The position numbers and the translations under genes were made by a program. A DNA stretch of 64,000 nt from Cytidiella melzeri (Eukaryota > Basidiomycota > Agaricomycetes > Polyporales > Irpicaceae): positions 186,001-250,000 of the forward strand of contig JABYQR010000012.1 of NCBI GenBank assembly GCA_022592445.1, written 5' to 3'. Each line of letters opens with the position of its first letter. Position 1 is the stretch's first letter. The notes beneath the pieces are model-generated. The model saw only the letters and a list, made by a program, of their open reading frames with translations, was not told where the DNA came from and made no database searches. Below, in pieces: positions 35,071 through 46,813 of the stretch.

Positions 35071-35971
35071 TTATTCAACCTGCTTCAACTTGTTCACAAA
35101 CTCCGCGCCAATAGCGTTCGCAGCCATTGGGTTCGCACCAGAGATGAGCTCCCTGTCGACCGTGATACTGCCCAACTTGTGGCCGACAGAGGAGACCATC
35201 TCGGCTCCCTCGCTCGCGAGGGTCGATTCGACCTTGGCTGGGATCTCCCCGCCTTTCATGCTCTCGACGAGCCATTCCTCCGAGTCCGACCAAGACGTGA
35301 TTTTGTACCCTTTGTACGCGAACCCGGATGATCCGGGTGCGTACTTTGTCGAGAGGAGGGCGAACGGACCGTGGCAGAGCGTAGCTATGTTGTCATTCAT
35401 TCGCGGTCAGTCCATATACTCTCTCTTCAAGCGCATGACACGGCTTACCGGTGGGTTTCTGGTTGTCGTGGAAGTGCAGAAGGATCCGCCCGAGTTCAGG
35501 GTTGTCGCCCAAGTCTGTGAGCGGTGCGTGACCGCCAGGGATGAACACGCCTGTGAAGGTGGCAAGCTCGTTGTCGGCGAGGGACTCGAACGGGCGCGGA
35601 GAAGCAAGGTTGTTCTCGGTTTTCATCTTCTCCACGAGCTTGTTGTCTCGAGATTTGGAGATGAAGTTGCCCATGTAGGCTGCAAAGGTGGATTGGGAGA
35701 GGGGGTCGATGCTCGGGCCTTTGCCAGTTGGGGATGCGAACTACCGTTTAGTCAGAGACACGCGATGTTTTGGAACGAACACTAGCTGAAAACTCACGGT
35801 AACGGCGAACCCTGCATCTAAGAGCTGTTGGAGCGGCTTTGTGAGCTCTTGCAGGAAGAAGCCTGTCGGCTCATGCTCGATGCTGCCGTCCGGTTTTTTC
35901 AGCGCATAGTAGTCTGCGTCGGATACGATGATGAGAACTTTGCCAGAACTGCCAAAGTCGAAAGATGCCAT
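35071..35971 (-). CDS. DJ-1/PfpI family protein, Hsp31/glyoxalase III-like
   Basis: Probable glutathione-independent methylglyoxal detoxification or chaperone-like protein, cytosolic. Three exons fit: 35971-35798, 35740-35449 and 35384-35071, giving 259 aa. It starts MASFDFGSSGKVLIIVSDAD. Family landmarks are HEPTGFFLQELTKPL with the conserved Glu, VFIPGGHAPLTDL, and the nucleophile elbow ATLCHGPFALLS with the catalytic Cys and following His. The conserved end reads SGANPMAANAIGAEFV. All catalytic residues expected of Hsp31-like enzymes appear intact. The acceptor of exon 3 splits the codon just before the nucleophile strand. Confidence 0.92.
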
Positions 35972-37511
35972 GTGTAGTGGTTAGGAGTAGGGAGTGTTTG
36001 TTGGAGATATGGTCGAGGACGATGGGCTTACTACTTTGTATACTGAATGCGAAGGTGGAGCATTGATACGTGACGTACTTGCAGACTGTAACTGCGACCG
36101 TGGTGGGTCAATCATTCAGCTTCAGGTTGCTCTAAACGTTGCGTCTGGAGTGGGAAAGGTGGAGGTCCCATCGTAGGAGAGCACAGCGTAGACGGTCGAG
36201 TGAGAGGCTTCAATTTCTTATTTTGAACTTAAGCTTGTCATACGCTAGCGCTCCCACTTCTCCAAGTTGGATTATCTCAACTTGAAAACTCACTTACCCT
36301 CAAACTTACCTTCGTTCTACCGACTCGAGTAGTCGCACCCGCTCTTTCTTTCTTGAGCTCACCATAGACTTGCCGTAGCCGCGAGGTGAAGCAAGGCAAC
36401 TCTTGTCGGCCAGCCTGCATACCAATCGAGCTTTGTTTGAAGCACAGAGCGCGATTACCTCGACGTTCTGTCAGCCCGTTTTCAACGTTCGACGGCCATT
36501 GAATCGATCCATAATCGCGTTCGACAATATTCGCAATCGAGGAAATGAGATCACACGAAGATCCCGCTTTGACTATCAGGATCCAGGGCGGCTTAACCTG
36601 ACACAGGCTGAGACATGTACTTTCTGTGCGAGAGAGCCTCGGCCACATTGTCACTCTTTTTACAGAGATACATATGCCCGGACATGTGAGTGACAACTTG
36701 CAAAACCGACGCGTTCCATTTCATCGCTGCTGTCCCTGTTCCAGTCGTTCCATACTGGGCCTCAGTCGGGGCCCGTGTTGGAAGACGGAGTCTCAAGATA
36801 ATATTGCCGTCGGGGAAATGAGAGCTTAGCCAATGGGAGTTCAAGCAGGAGGTTGACCCAAGGACCGCCGTGAGTCTTTATTTTTCGACATCTTCAAGTC
36901 CGTCTCGCAACGTTTTTGAAACCACCCTCCCTTCCTACATAGTAGGCTCTGGAAGGCATTTCCCAGACAGGAAGCAGCACTCATGAACAGTTCCTCTCAT
37001 TTGAAAGATACGTAAGTGCTTGCGGTCTGTGAAGAATTGGCAAAGCAAAGCTTATTTTCTGGACTATCTAAGGCTAAAACAATGTCCCACACGGCCGTGT
37101 GGTTTCATGAGAATAATCAAAAACCTCTGCACCACCCTCCCAAGCACACAAATCTCAAATACCGCGACCCTGGTTCAAGTCGTTTCCCCCTCTTTCTCAG
37201 GTTGACATCCACCCATGCCAACACTTACGTAGACGCGTTGAATATTGAACCACAGGCTGTGTAATCTCCGTTCAAGAAGTCTGTCTCAAGCTGGCAGCTG
37301 CGCGCACCTTCGATTCGGACACGCCTAAAAAGCCGCGCGCCTCGCGCAGCGCATACATTGACAGGGTTGAGCATAACGAGAGGGGGATATAAATACAAGC
37401 AAGGTCTGATGGTTTCTAGGCTGCTCGGCTCGCTCGACCGCTCATGTCCTTCCTAGTTTTACTGTACTGAACGAGACTACCACTGGCAACAACGATCGAC
37501 TGGTCTTCACT
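35972..37511. other. Intergenic with TATA box for the DUF6533 gene
   Basis: About 1.5 kb without a supportable gene. Near its right end, GATATAAATAC at 37386-37396 is a good TATA box 116 bp upstream of the ATG at 37512, and a G+C-rich GCGCGCCTCGCGCAGCGC stretch lies just before it. Confidence 0.6.
37386..37396 (+). promoter_or_regulatory. TATA box of the DUF6533 gene
   Basis: GATATAAATAC sits 116 bp before the start codon at 37512, followed by a T/C-rich stretch that could hold transcription starts. It matches the consensus closely and is correctly placed. Confidence 0.6.
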
Positions 37512-39247
37512 ATGGATGCCTCGGAATACGCTACCTCTGCGCAATACCTGTAATTGGATTTCCATCATCACCCTTATAGTGCCTCTTAGTTCAACCTGCA
37601 CTCTAATTGACAGGATGGTCGCCAAGATGTATTCTCTGGCTTCCTGTGGTTTGTACAAGTCCCCACTTTGCAAGCTCTACGACTTATGGGCATATACAGT
37701 CATGCTATTCTACGACATGTTTATCACTTTCGGAGAAGAGGTTGAAAAGATTTGGATGCAGCCATTTACTAGCGCAACGTTACTCTGGTTTGTGGTGCGT
37801 ACTCACAAGCAATTCTTCGCCCTATTACTAGCTTTAAAAGATTTGGCGTGTTTTCAGAACCGGTATCTCACACCCTTAGGCTTCATAGTTATTACAGTCG
37901 GTCAGTGGACTTCGTCCCGCCTCGCCGCCACACTGGAATTGACCGGACGTCTACGATGTGGCCAGGTTTCCATGACCCAAAGTGGGGTCCGGCGGAGTGT
38001 GAGCGCTACGTGCGGTTTCCTGAATACCTAAAGATATTTTCCGCCACCGCAGTTGGCAGTAAGTTACTAAGCAATGTTTCCCAGCGTATACCATGACAAC
38101 CCTTTGGCGCAGTAATATTCATCTTGCGCCTTTACGCAGTATACGGAAGAAGTCGATTCATCCTCGTGTCCTTCATCTTCCTACTCTTGGCAGAGATAGG
38201 AATCAAGATTGTAAGCACAAACAGTAGTTTCCACAGTATCCGAGTTAAAACAAAATGGCGAATCCATACGCATAGTGGTCGTTTATGGTGGGAATACCGT
38301 TACAGCTACCACCAGGTACGTATATTATCCAATCGTGTTTCACTAGAATAAGTCGCTTATGGCGGATGAAGGTCTCTTCGGTTGTGTCCTAACCGGAAAG
38401 ACGTAAGCGTGGCTAGTCAATTGCAATGCTTCGCAAAGTCTCACGAAACGCCCTGTCGTGTACCAGCAACCGCGTTATGTACACCTGGGTGGCCGAGCTA
38501 GCGTTTGGTCAGTTTTCGCTGGATCTGCCGAGCGACTTGAGTTACTGAGCGTTGACGTACTACATTTGGTAGATACATGCGTGTTTGTCGCAATGCTTTA
38601 TAGGACGGTCTATCTCTATGTTTCTTTGCCAAACTGCAGCAGGACGTCCTCTATCACTCATGTGCTTCTGAGAGATGGTAGGTCCTCGTTCTTCAAACTT
38701 GGGACCCGTCACGGTGTACTGAACTTTTGTCGGCAGGCGTCGTATATTTTGGTGTCATATCTGTCTCAAATCTTGTGACAGTGCTCATCTATGTGGTCAG
38801 TCTGTGCCGCTGAAAAACTTCGTGCACTCGTATGCTGACGATCCACTTCGCTGTAGTTCGCAATCGTCAGTGCATATCTGTTCTCACGCTCTGCGGCTCC
38901 TTACTGATCGGTACTACTGCAGCCCGCCTTGAAAGTGATCAACGCGAGCTTCAGCACACTGTGAGTGAGATCTACACCGGAGAGTTCTCTCGCTGACTTT
39001 TTCCTCTAGCATCACAACCTTGATGGTGTCGCGTCTGATACTGAACTTGCGCAAGTCGTTGCTACCTTCGGACGGCGAGACTACCGAAGCATCGATGGTA
39101 CCGTCGCTATTTATACACGTTAGAAACCCCCCGCCACAAAGTATGGTTCGATCGCAAGACTATATCCCGATGTCTGAGTTTGACAGCAGTAGTCAAGGAG
39201 AAGCAAGTGCGTGGAGGGATCTTGACGAACGCGCCATACCAAAGTGA
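37512..39247 (+). CDS. DUF6533 multi-pass membrane protein
   Basis: Basidiomycete-expanded membrane protein with about seven hydrophobic segments; function unknown. Thirteen exons fit in phase: 37512-37549, 37614-37794, 37858-37900, 37966-38058, 38113-38210, 38277-38316, 38372-38402, 38467-38507, 38573-38677, 38737-38795, 38857-38865, 38923-38960 and 39010-39247, giving 337 aa. The DUF6533 signature is LYDLWAYTVMLFYDMFITFG, then EEVEKIW and LLWFVNRYLTPLG. Later family features are ILRLYAVYGRSRF, LPPGLFGCVLTGKT, RVMYTWVAELAF and the loop-end ITTLMVSRLILNLRK. A hydrophilic tail of about 70 residues follows. One exon is 9 nt. It is the last clear gene before the repeat-rich half. Confidence 0.85.
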
Positions 39248-39892
39248 TCTTGAGGTTCAAGAAGGGAGGCCCGGTAAAATATGCATTATTGAGTATTTTC
39301 ATCAGAGAATGATATCACTATACGAGCCTATGTCTAATGTACAAAAGACAGACACAGCTTGCCAATCGCTGTTTACTGGAAATCATGAGTGCTGCGTAGT
39401 ACATGTCTTGTCACCTTAATGGACAACAGGAGCTGGAGCCAAAAACAGGGAATACTGTTGGCAATCTCCTAGAGCAAAGAAGCTAGACCAAGACACTGCA
39501 AATGTGTATTCTCTGATTGTTGTATCAGCGCTGCCAGTGGGACAACACAACCAAAGTTTTGATGGAGCCTATAGCTACCATTGCTAACATCACTGGCAGC
39601 ACTTGCAGTACAGGAATTATCTTAAGACATTTCCAACCTAAAACTGGCATCAGCACTGCCCATGAGCCACAACATGAAAAAAGCTCCTACAGGTTGTTAC
39701 CATCCTCATACCTCAGCACAACTCCACACTTTTAGAACTCCTGTTGCTTCAGCACTAGCTGGTGAGTTTGTTACCATCCATGTTGCACTTGCCTGTAGTT
39801 GTTGTATTGAGAATGTCCTTACAGCTAGCTGTCTTATCACCTCTTTTCAAATCCTTTACAATTCACCCTCTACCTCACCATCTTATATCATC
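39248..39892. other. Start of repeat-rich block, no gene seen
   Basis: A 645-bp stretch of lower G+C than the genes to the left, with stop codons in all frames at short intervals. A short frame before 39893 continues into the putative secreted protein but lacks support as coding. Confidence 0.5.
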
Positions 39893-40195
39893 ATGCAGTT
39901 CTCAATTTTGCTCATTCTGTTTGCTTCTGTTCTCACCAGAACATCTCACACTGTGAACGTGTCTGCCAGCCCAGTGTACAGCAGCTCAGTCTATCCCATC
40001 TTTATCGATCACATGGGAGAGATTACAGTCAATCATGGTCAAGTTGATTCCACCAAACTGGCAAAGCCTCTGGGATACCCACAAACAGAGATGGAAGCTT
40101 TTGACAAGTTTGGCTTAAGTGCTCTATGGGTCCGCAAGGATGGATATGCTTCATGGAACAAGGCACGGGAGGATGCCTTGAAGTTCAAAGTTTGA
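39893..40195 (+). CDS. Putative small secreted protein
   Basis: A 100-aa open frame starting at an ATG with a strong signal peptide (MQFSILLILFASVLTRTSHT). The mature part contains FIDHMGEITVNHGQVDSTKL and KFGLSALWVRKDGYASWNKA and has no cysteine. I do not recognise the family. The frame ends at 40195, but sequence just beyond still looks codon-like in another frame, so the end may be wrong through an unseen intron or a frameshift. It lies in repeat-rich DNA, which lowers confidence. Confidence 0.4.
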   Translation: MQFSILLILFASVLTRTSHTVNVSASPVYSSSVYPIFIDHMGEITVNHGQVDSTKLAKPLGYPQTEMEAFDKFGLSALWVRKDGYASWNKAREDALKFKV

Positions 40196-40799
40196 GGCCA
40201 AGGGCACCCGGAAGTATCAACCTGTAGATTTGGATTTGTTTGGGATACGGAGAGAGGTCAGGGGCATGCTATTCCTTCTTGACAACAAGCCAAACCTTGT
40301 TGAAGCTCCGGCCTCTGTTACATTACCTAAAGAGATGTAGAATTTTGTTTAGTACAGGCAACTGCTCTAAAGTCCTGGAAAATGTAACACAGCTGTCTCC
40401 CAGAGTGTGATAATTTGATGGAGAATACGGTAACACTAAAATGCATTGAATTGATGGTACTACATCAGCTATGTTGTTAACACTTGTCATGAGCGATTAT
40501 TGAGCTGGGGAGGTTGTCTGCCAGTTGACCAACAAACACCAGAAACCAGAGGTGTGAAAGGATTTGATTTGACACCACAAGGATGCTAGGGCGTCAAGGA
40601 AGCAAATGTTGGGGACATGCTTCTCTGAGTGTGCAATCAACAGTTCAATGTAAGCTTCTTTGAGTGTGACCATGAGAGCAAGCCTCCAGCAAAGTAACAA
40701 TTTGGAAGATAACATTCTGCTTGCGGCAGTTACCTAGTTATAGGTACAAATGTGAGGGCAGCATGAGGCAGGTCTGTACCTGTCGTTGCTATTTTAGTA
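40196..40799. other. No gene seen
   Basis: About 600 bp of AT-rich sequence with no supportable gene, RNA or complete repeat. Confidence 0.5.
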
Positions 40800-41400
40800 G
40801 TGGTGTTTGTTACAAACAATTGTCACACCCTATTCTTTTGCTTCACTTCTTTGACCATCCTCGTAACTAGTTGTTTGCTGTACCCTTGCCTTGACAATCC
40901 AACTTGTATTTCCTCCTCAATTGCTAGATCTTCATTGCCTCTGTTCAACACAGACTATTACATCATCAGTTTCCTTCTTGTTTCCATTCAAACCTCAGAC
41001 CTAATTCCAATTGGTTACCGTTGCCTTGGTTCCACCCTTGGCCTTTCCATACCTCTGTTACCATTCCATCTGGTCCAACCCCGTCTATCTCCTGTTTCAG
41101 GTCCAACTCCCTTTTCTATTGTTTCTTTGGCTCATGGTCCATCTTTCTATTGTCCCTTGTTTCCGCGCCTAGACAGTCTTCTCTCCCATTGGCTTGCCAA
41201 AGTAGCTAATGTTCTTTGTTCTCCCTTTTCATTCCTTTGATTGGTTACCACTACGTTAGACTGGTCTAAAAGTAGTTAGACTAACATGTATAAATAGCCA
41301 CTTGACATGGGGCTAGAACCTCAGTCTATCCACTTTGTATCAATATTCCTTCTATTGATCCATCATCTGTCTGCCATTGTGCTTAACAGCAACTGTGTGG
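40800..41400 (+). mobile_element. LTR-like sequence, arm 1 of an inverted pair
   Basis: The first about 440 bp match, in inverted orientation, the sequence at 41487-41930. Shared tracts include CCTTGCCTTGACAAT, TGGCTTGCCAAAGTAG and TTACCACTACGT. Past the shared part, ATGTATAAATAGCC at about 41286 looks like an LTR TATA box followed by an R/U5-type stretch. Reading through it gives a spurious hydrophobic open frame at 40800-41240. I see no internal retroelement genes between the arms. Confidence 0.5.
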
Positions 41401-41486
41401 CCTAGATCATCATTCAACCTTGAATGTAGTTACACCAAGGGTTCTGACTTGACAACTTGTCTCTTGACAATAGTCAGTCTTAACAC

Positions 41487-41930
41487 TTATGGACTGGTCT
41501 GACGTAGTGGTAATAAATTGAAGGAATGTGAAGGGTGACTACTTTGGCAAGCCAATAGGAGAAGAGACTTACAAATGGCAAGGACGAGGGACCATAGAAA
41601 GGGGGCTGATCCTGAAACAGGCAATAGACAGGGTTGGACCCAATGGAACGGTAATGGAGTTATAGAAGGGCTGAGGATGAAACCAAGGCAACAGTGACCA
41701 ATCAGGGCTGGGTCCAAGGTCTCAATAGAACAGAGAAGGAAGTTGATGACATAATAACCCATGTTGAACGGAGGCAATGGGAAACAAGGGGTGAGGAAGG
41801 AAAGACAAGTTGAATTGTCAAGGCAAGGGCAGGGAAAGCAGCTAGTTACTAGTATGACCAAAGAAATGAAGAAAAATAATAGTGTCTGAAGACTATTTGT
41901 AACAATGAAAAGGACATGCAGCACATAGCA
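41487..41930 (-). mobile_element. LTR-like sequence, arm 2 of an inverted pair
   Basis: Diverged inverted copy, roughly 70% alike by eye, of 40800-41260. The arms enclose about 230 bp. It gives a matching spurious hydrophobic frame on the minus strand. It may be one half of a foldback element or a second independently inserted LTR. Confidence 0.5.
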
Positions 41931-44849
41931 TATTCAAGAGCAATTGAATCATGACAGTATATGGAAAGCTGTAACTTGGAATAACACAAAGACCTTGTGG
42001 GAAATCATGGGCATCTACAGCAGAGAGAAGCACAAAGTGAACAACATACAACAGATTTCTGGATCATATGCATGGTGCTACAGAACAATAGTCAACTTTG
42101 TCTATTTACCTGAGAGTTCTAACAGCCAACCCATTTTTGGCATGGAGGTGGGACAGCCAGCAGAGAGGGTGCACGTCCAAGATCTACACTGATTCTCAGC
42201 ATGCCCTGCATGCCCCTGGAAATGCCATGAGCAGTGGCAGTAAACTTGACAAACCACCTTAGAATTGACCATGCCTAAAGAATGTTATTAGGTGTCTGGG
42301 ATACTCTATGTCTTGCTGTGACCTGCCAAAAACATAAGGTAGACCTAGCGCAGCCTCTGCTACATCACATGATAGACAGCACTTTCATTGGTTGTAGCAG
42401 AGGATTGCACTGTGAGATAAGTTTCAGCTGTATATGCATCATGAGATTTTTGAAACTGATAAAATGTAGCTAAGTCAGCATTCTATCATTTGTAGGTGAC
42501 AGATTTCAAGTACTGGAAGGTACTATTGAGTGATACTCAAAACAGTCTTGAAAACAGGGCACTTACCTCTGAGGTCATACCTGTTTTTCCAATTCGAAGC
42601 CAATGAGGAGCTTGAATGACTTCTCCCCCCCTTTTTTTTTGGGTTTTATACACTTGTCACACTTGTCACATTGGTTGCAGAAGAGGTTATCTGTATGAGT
42701 TATGAAATGAATGGAAAATTGTCATATGATTTCCACACTGTTGTGATTTTTGCTAGATTTTTGTCAAATGGACACCAGGTTATATTTCTTTTGTGAATTA
42801 TTTCCACAGAAGTTGGGTCTGCTTTGGTCTTTAGTAGCTTTTGGTAAGAACACTTGTACAATCTATCTACAAGAAGTTTATTATCAAAAATATGAAACAT
42901 GTGTTGAGATAATCTGAGAGCATTACATTGATCCCATACTGTGACATCCCTTCTTGAACCTGTACCACCACCACCTCATTAGGCGCTGGAGCCAATGAGC
43001 CCTACTATACCAAACACCTACCACTAATCTCACTCACAATTCACTTCTTTCATTGCTCTCCAAACCATTCCTACATGTCCAAGCCAGCAGAGGCAGTTGA
43101 TCCCTCTGGATTGAGCCAGATCTCCCGCCTCACTTGTCATCCCTGGGTGGATCAACAATTCTGACCAACTTAAACTGTCCATTCCCCTCCCCCTCCCCCT
43201 CAACAACCCTCTTGTGCAGTGCTTTGCAGCATAGTCCAAATTCACCATCCCTCTGCTTCGTGCAGAGCTGTCCAACATGGAAGTGCAGGATGCACGCTGG
43301 AGACCAGGTCTGGTGATGGGAAGCCACAGGCCAACCAATGACATACACCCACTCGGCAGGCCTGTGAGCAGATGTGCAGCATTATTTTGCAGGGAGGAAG
43401 CCCAATGGCGGTCATGACTGGTGAAGGGTAAAGTGTCAACAGTGGAAGTTGAGATGCTGAGAAGTTTTGTTTGAAGAAGACAGAGCACTCGTTTCAAGCC
43501 TCTCTCTGAGGGAGAGTTCATTTTCTACCCCCCACCCCAACTACTTTGAAGCTCCTAGGATGAGCTACTGCTCTCCTGATGGGATTACATGCATCTAAGC
43601 AACCCCCTCACAAAGGGTTATGGCAAGCACCTGGCATCATTACCCAAGTGGGAGACTCTGGTTGCGCTCTATTTGCACACCACTGAGGCTAGGAGGTGTC
43701 CTTATCCAATCCACGTTGCTTATGTGGTGTGATGGTTCATAGTTAGCTCTAGTGGTGTATGTATGGCTGTCGTGCGCCCCTAGCTTTTGCTGGTGCATTT
43801 CAATATTTTTTGGGAAAAAAAGATCCCATACCGTGATGGGAATAACTCCTTTGTGCACTAACAAGAGCTCTGTTTGGGGCAAACATAGGAAAAAATGAAA
43901 CTAGTGTGGAAACAATATGACAGTGTTACATTACAATTGTTGAGAGTTGGTGCAGCCGCGCAGTTGCAGTTTGCAGTGGTGGGTGTCTATGAGCCAAATT
44001 AACAGCTGCTGTGAGCTGTGACTGTGTGGCTGTGTCAACTCTGAACAACCCTATTTCAGCTGACAAAAAGGAAATAGGTCACCAGTCCAGCCAAGCAAAA
44101 GAAAACCTCTGTAATTCATGAAAATACTCCTCGCTTTCCAAGCAGCAACAACACTCTTTGAATTTGACTTGGTCGAGGGATTATTGAGCGGATACGCATC
44201 AGCATTAGGGGAGTTCAGATTAGGTTGATTACCAGTGATTCCGGGTCTGATTAAGTGGTGATTTTTCTTGCCGTCAATTTTCTTAATCAGACTATTAATC
44301 AGAGTGCACTCTGAACACCCCATCACACAGTGCTGATTCTGCCTGATTCTCCAACACAACATAAGTAATTCACTCTAACACAACATAAGTAATTCCCTCA
44401 TTATCTCAATTTGGTCTTTTTTATTTATCAAAAAATCAATGTTATTGAACGTTGGCAGAGCCAGAGACGGTAAAATCATAAAACTATACACATACTACTC
44501 TACATGTAACAGGGAGACTCTTGAGTCCAGACGCGCGAGACGCGCAAAGTATGTACGCTATCACATTATAGAGACATAGTTATTGGTGGGAGTGTGATCA
44601 AAAGTAAATGCAAGAGGGTTATCAATGAGAAAAGAATAGAGTGCAGGGTTGGGATCAGCAGAGTTCTTCAAGAACTCCAGGAAGTTGCGTCGTGGCCGGT
44701 AGTACCAAGTACACTGGTTCAGTATATGTGCGTGCGAATGGACAACATTGCACTCGTTGTACCAAATGTTCTTGTTTGGGAAGAAGCGCGATCTGTACTC
44801 CCCTGTGGGTGCGTGGTTCAGGATGGCTCGGGCTGCTCGAGCGGCCAGG
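41931..44849. other. Low-gene, AT-rich repeat region
   Basis: About 2.9 kb in which I cannot support any gene. It includes a C/T homopolymer-like stretch near 42629-42650, a segment at 43000-43520 with moderately open frames but no recognisable protein, and AT-rich sequence with CAACACAACATAAGTAATTC-type short direct repeats near 44354-44394. Confidence 0.5.
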
Positions 44850-45951
44850 TTATTGGTGGTAAAGCGGGTGAGGAACTTTCCTCCCTTGTAGATGGTGGGG
44901 GTGATCGCTTGTTGTCCATGTAGGAAGTTGTGGCCTCGATATGCTGGATGCCATCAATAGCGCGCATCTTGGCAGTCTTTCTGGTCCACGTGACGGAGGT
45001 CGGTGTGGTTGCATCAGAAGCAGCAGCAGCAGCAACATGTCCAAACGAAGCACCACAGATATTGTCAGCGGCTGACATACTGACCAACTGCGCGTGCACG
45101 TTGCCAAATGTAGATCCAACGGACTCGTCGGTAGAGAGTCTGTGTAACCTTCGTTGCCGTCACAGATGAGGCCTGGAGTGGGTGAGATGTTGTACGGGGC
45201 CGGTCTCAACGGCAACGCTGCTCGTGACCCCGAGTATGTTGAGTGTGAGTGTAGATGTTGTATGCACCTACTTGCATAGAGGGAGCGGGTGGGATGTCGT
45301 ACGGTGACAGTTGCGGATGAGGCCTGGAGCGGGTGCGGGGTTGTCAAGCAGACCCAGTCACAAAATGTTGTGTGTGGTGGAGGGCGGACAGGAATTGGTA
45401 GCATGTAGCGAGGTATGCGCATCCTTGCAGGATTTTTGAGCAAGCCCCAGGGATTGATTGACAGTAATATAGAGCCTAAACTGGGAGGGTTGGTTGTGCA
45501 TACGGGGAGGGAAAGCAATGCCATGCGCAATGAAAACAGTAGAATGACAAGGCCGGATATTGCATAGGCGGCGTAGGTGAAGCACGTATCCCATAATGTC
45601 CTTGAGGCAGCGTGTGACGAAGGAAAGTACGAGGCAGGGACACTGAGCCCATTCCGTCCTGACGCTCTGTCGTATATCATGAACATCGTGATATGCCTGT
45701 TGGACGCGTCCGCATTTTGAAGTGTGCTAACGGCGGAAGAGACAGTGGCAAAGGAATACGTGAAATTTGCCTGGCAAAAGCGGACTCCGAGATGTTCGTA
45801 GAGCACTATGAGCTGAGGATAGTAGCCTGAGATGAGTTCAGTATGCTGCACGGGCAGTTTGGGGTTTGTGTACATACCGCCTTGGAAGGAGCGCATCAGT
45901 ACATCTATTCTGTTCTCCGTTGTTGAGTCTTGGCTGGGTAGTGTGACGTTG
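44850..45951 (-). pseudogene. Decayed FAD/NAD(P)-binding amine-oxidase-like gene fragment
   Basis: The minus-strand frame contains NVTLPSQDSTTENRIDVLMR, then PQLIVLYEHLGVRFCQANFT and YSFATVSS. This resembles the region after the NAD-binding motif of fungal FAD oxidoreductases (VTF...IDV...Y.NL..L..HLGV). Past about 45600 the frame loses similarity and runs into repeat sequence. The 5' side is cut by the Ty3 element inserted at 45956/45957, and no N-terminal GxGxxG exon is recognisable beyond 53604. The frame is open for 370 codons, but most of that is not the oxidoreductase. I call it a fragment. Confidence 0.5.
45165..45345 (+). repeat. 151-bp tandem repeat, left locus
   Basis: One full unit from GATGAGGCCTGGAG at 45165 and the start of a second at 45316, exactly 151 bp apart. 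The unit contains GTTGAGTGTGAGTGTAG and TACTTGCATAGAGGGAG. The same unit recurs at 53938 and 54089, on the other side of the Ty3 element. Confidence 0.85.
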
Positions 45952-45956
45952 ACCAA

Positions 45957-46641
45957 TGACATGGATAGTCCAACAGACCGGATTTTTCCAACATTGTCAC
46001 AAGTTTATAGCCTTAAGCGCCTATCTAGAGCGCTTATTTTCCGGCTAGGAGTGTTACCAGACCTAACCCTAACCCGGTTCACGTGACATCCTGCCTTATT
46101 TATCAATAGTCCAGACCCAAACCCTAGACTCAGTCTGGAGCGGTTCCAGATCAATCTAGGCTATTGTTCTATTGTTCCTCTTCCATTGATAGGGATTCCC
46201 CAGGGATTCCCCAGGGATTACCCCAGTTTCTATTGTTCTATTCTATTGTTCTATTGTTCTATTGTTCTAGCTCTATTGTTCTCTGTACCCTGGTCCTTGA
46301 CAGTTACTCAGGTCCTTGACAGTTACCCTGGTCCTTGACAGTTACCCTGGTCTCTTATTGTTCTATTGTTACTCCAGCCCCACAGATACTCCAGTCCCTA
46401 GTGTGGGAACTTGTGCACAGACCACCCAGCCACAGTATATATAGTAGACCTTACCCTCCCTAGCTCTGCATCTTGACCTCTCTGTCATTTGCACTGCTAG
46501 TATCCGGCCTCTGTGCCTGCTTGCCTGCTTATCATCAACTCTGACCTTGTTGTCGTCGTTGGAGATCCCTTTCCTCTTCCACCATCATCCCTTCCACCCT
46601 TGTTTAGGGTTTAGCAGCATAACAGCAGTCGCTCCGCAACA
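45957..46641 (+). repeat. 5' LTR of the Ty3 element
   Basis: 685 bp, starting TGACATGG and ending GCAACA. A TATA box AGTATATATAGTAG lies at about 46433-46446. The U3 contains minisatellites of TATTGTTCT-type units and of ACCCTGGTCCTTGACAGTT units. Against the 3' LTR I count about nine single-base differences outside the minisatellites, eight of them transitions. Confidence 0.92.
46163..46372 (+). repeat. Minisatellites inside the 5' LTR U3
   Basis: Three unit types occur in a row: ATTGTTCT-like 8-9 bp units, GGGATTCCCCA-like units, and 19-bp CCTGGTCCTTGACAGTTA units. Copy numbers differ from the 3' LTR at 53129-53320, which explains most of the 8-bp length difference. Confidence 0.8.
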
Positions 46642-46813
46642 TTAGGTCAAGATACCACACAGCTACCGGCACAACTGCCCTTAGCTTGGATCAAGTCCTC
46701 CTGTCCCCCCAGTTTTTAAAAGTTTATTCCCCCCTACGTTTGAGAGTAAGCCATTGCCGTCCGTCTTGACGTGCTTGATTGCTGACTCGTTCACTTTCCG
46801 TGGTTGATTCTTA

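Noticed and set aside
36277..36696. 139-codon minus-strand open frame between the DJ-1-like and DUF6533 genes
   Set aside because: No family resemblance and overlapping comparable frames on the other strand. It is probably chance.
40800..41240. Hydrophobic 146-codon open frame
   Set aside because: The same pseudo-protein appears from the inverted partner at 41487-41924. Both are translations of a C/T-rich LTR-like sequence, not a conserved gene.
43030..43521. 163-codon minus-strand open frame
   Set aside because: No recognisable domain, no splice-supported extension, and it lies in repeat-rich DNA with overlapping equal-length frames on both strands.
44850..45962. 370-codon minus-strand frame as one intact gene
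   Set aside because: Only its first about 110 codons resemble a protein family. The rest translates the 151-bp tandem repeat and other noncoding sequence, and its ATG lies inside the Ty3 LTR.
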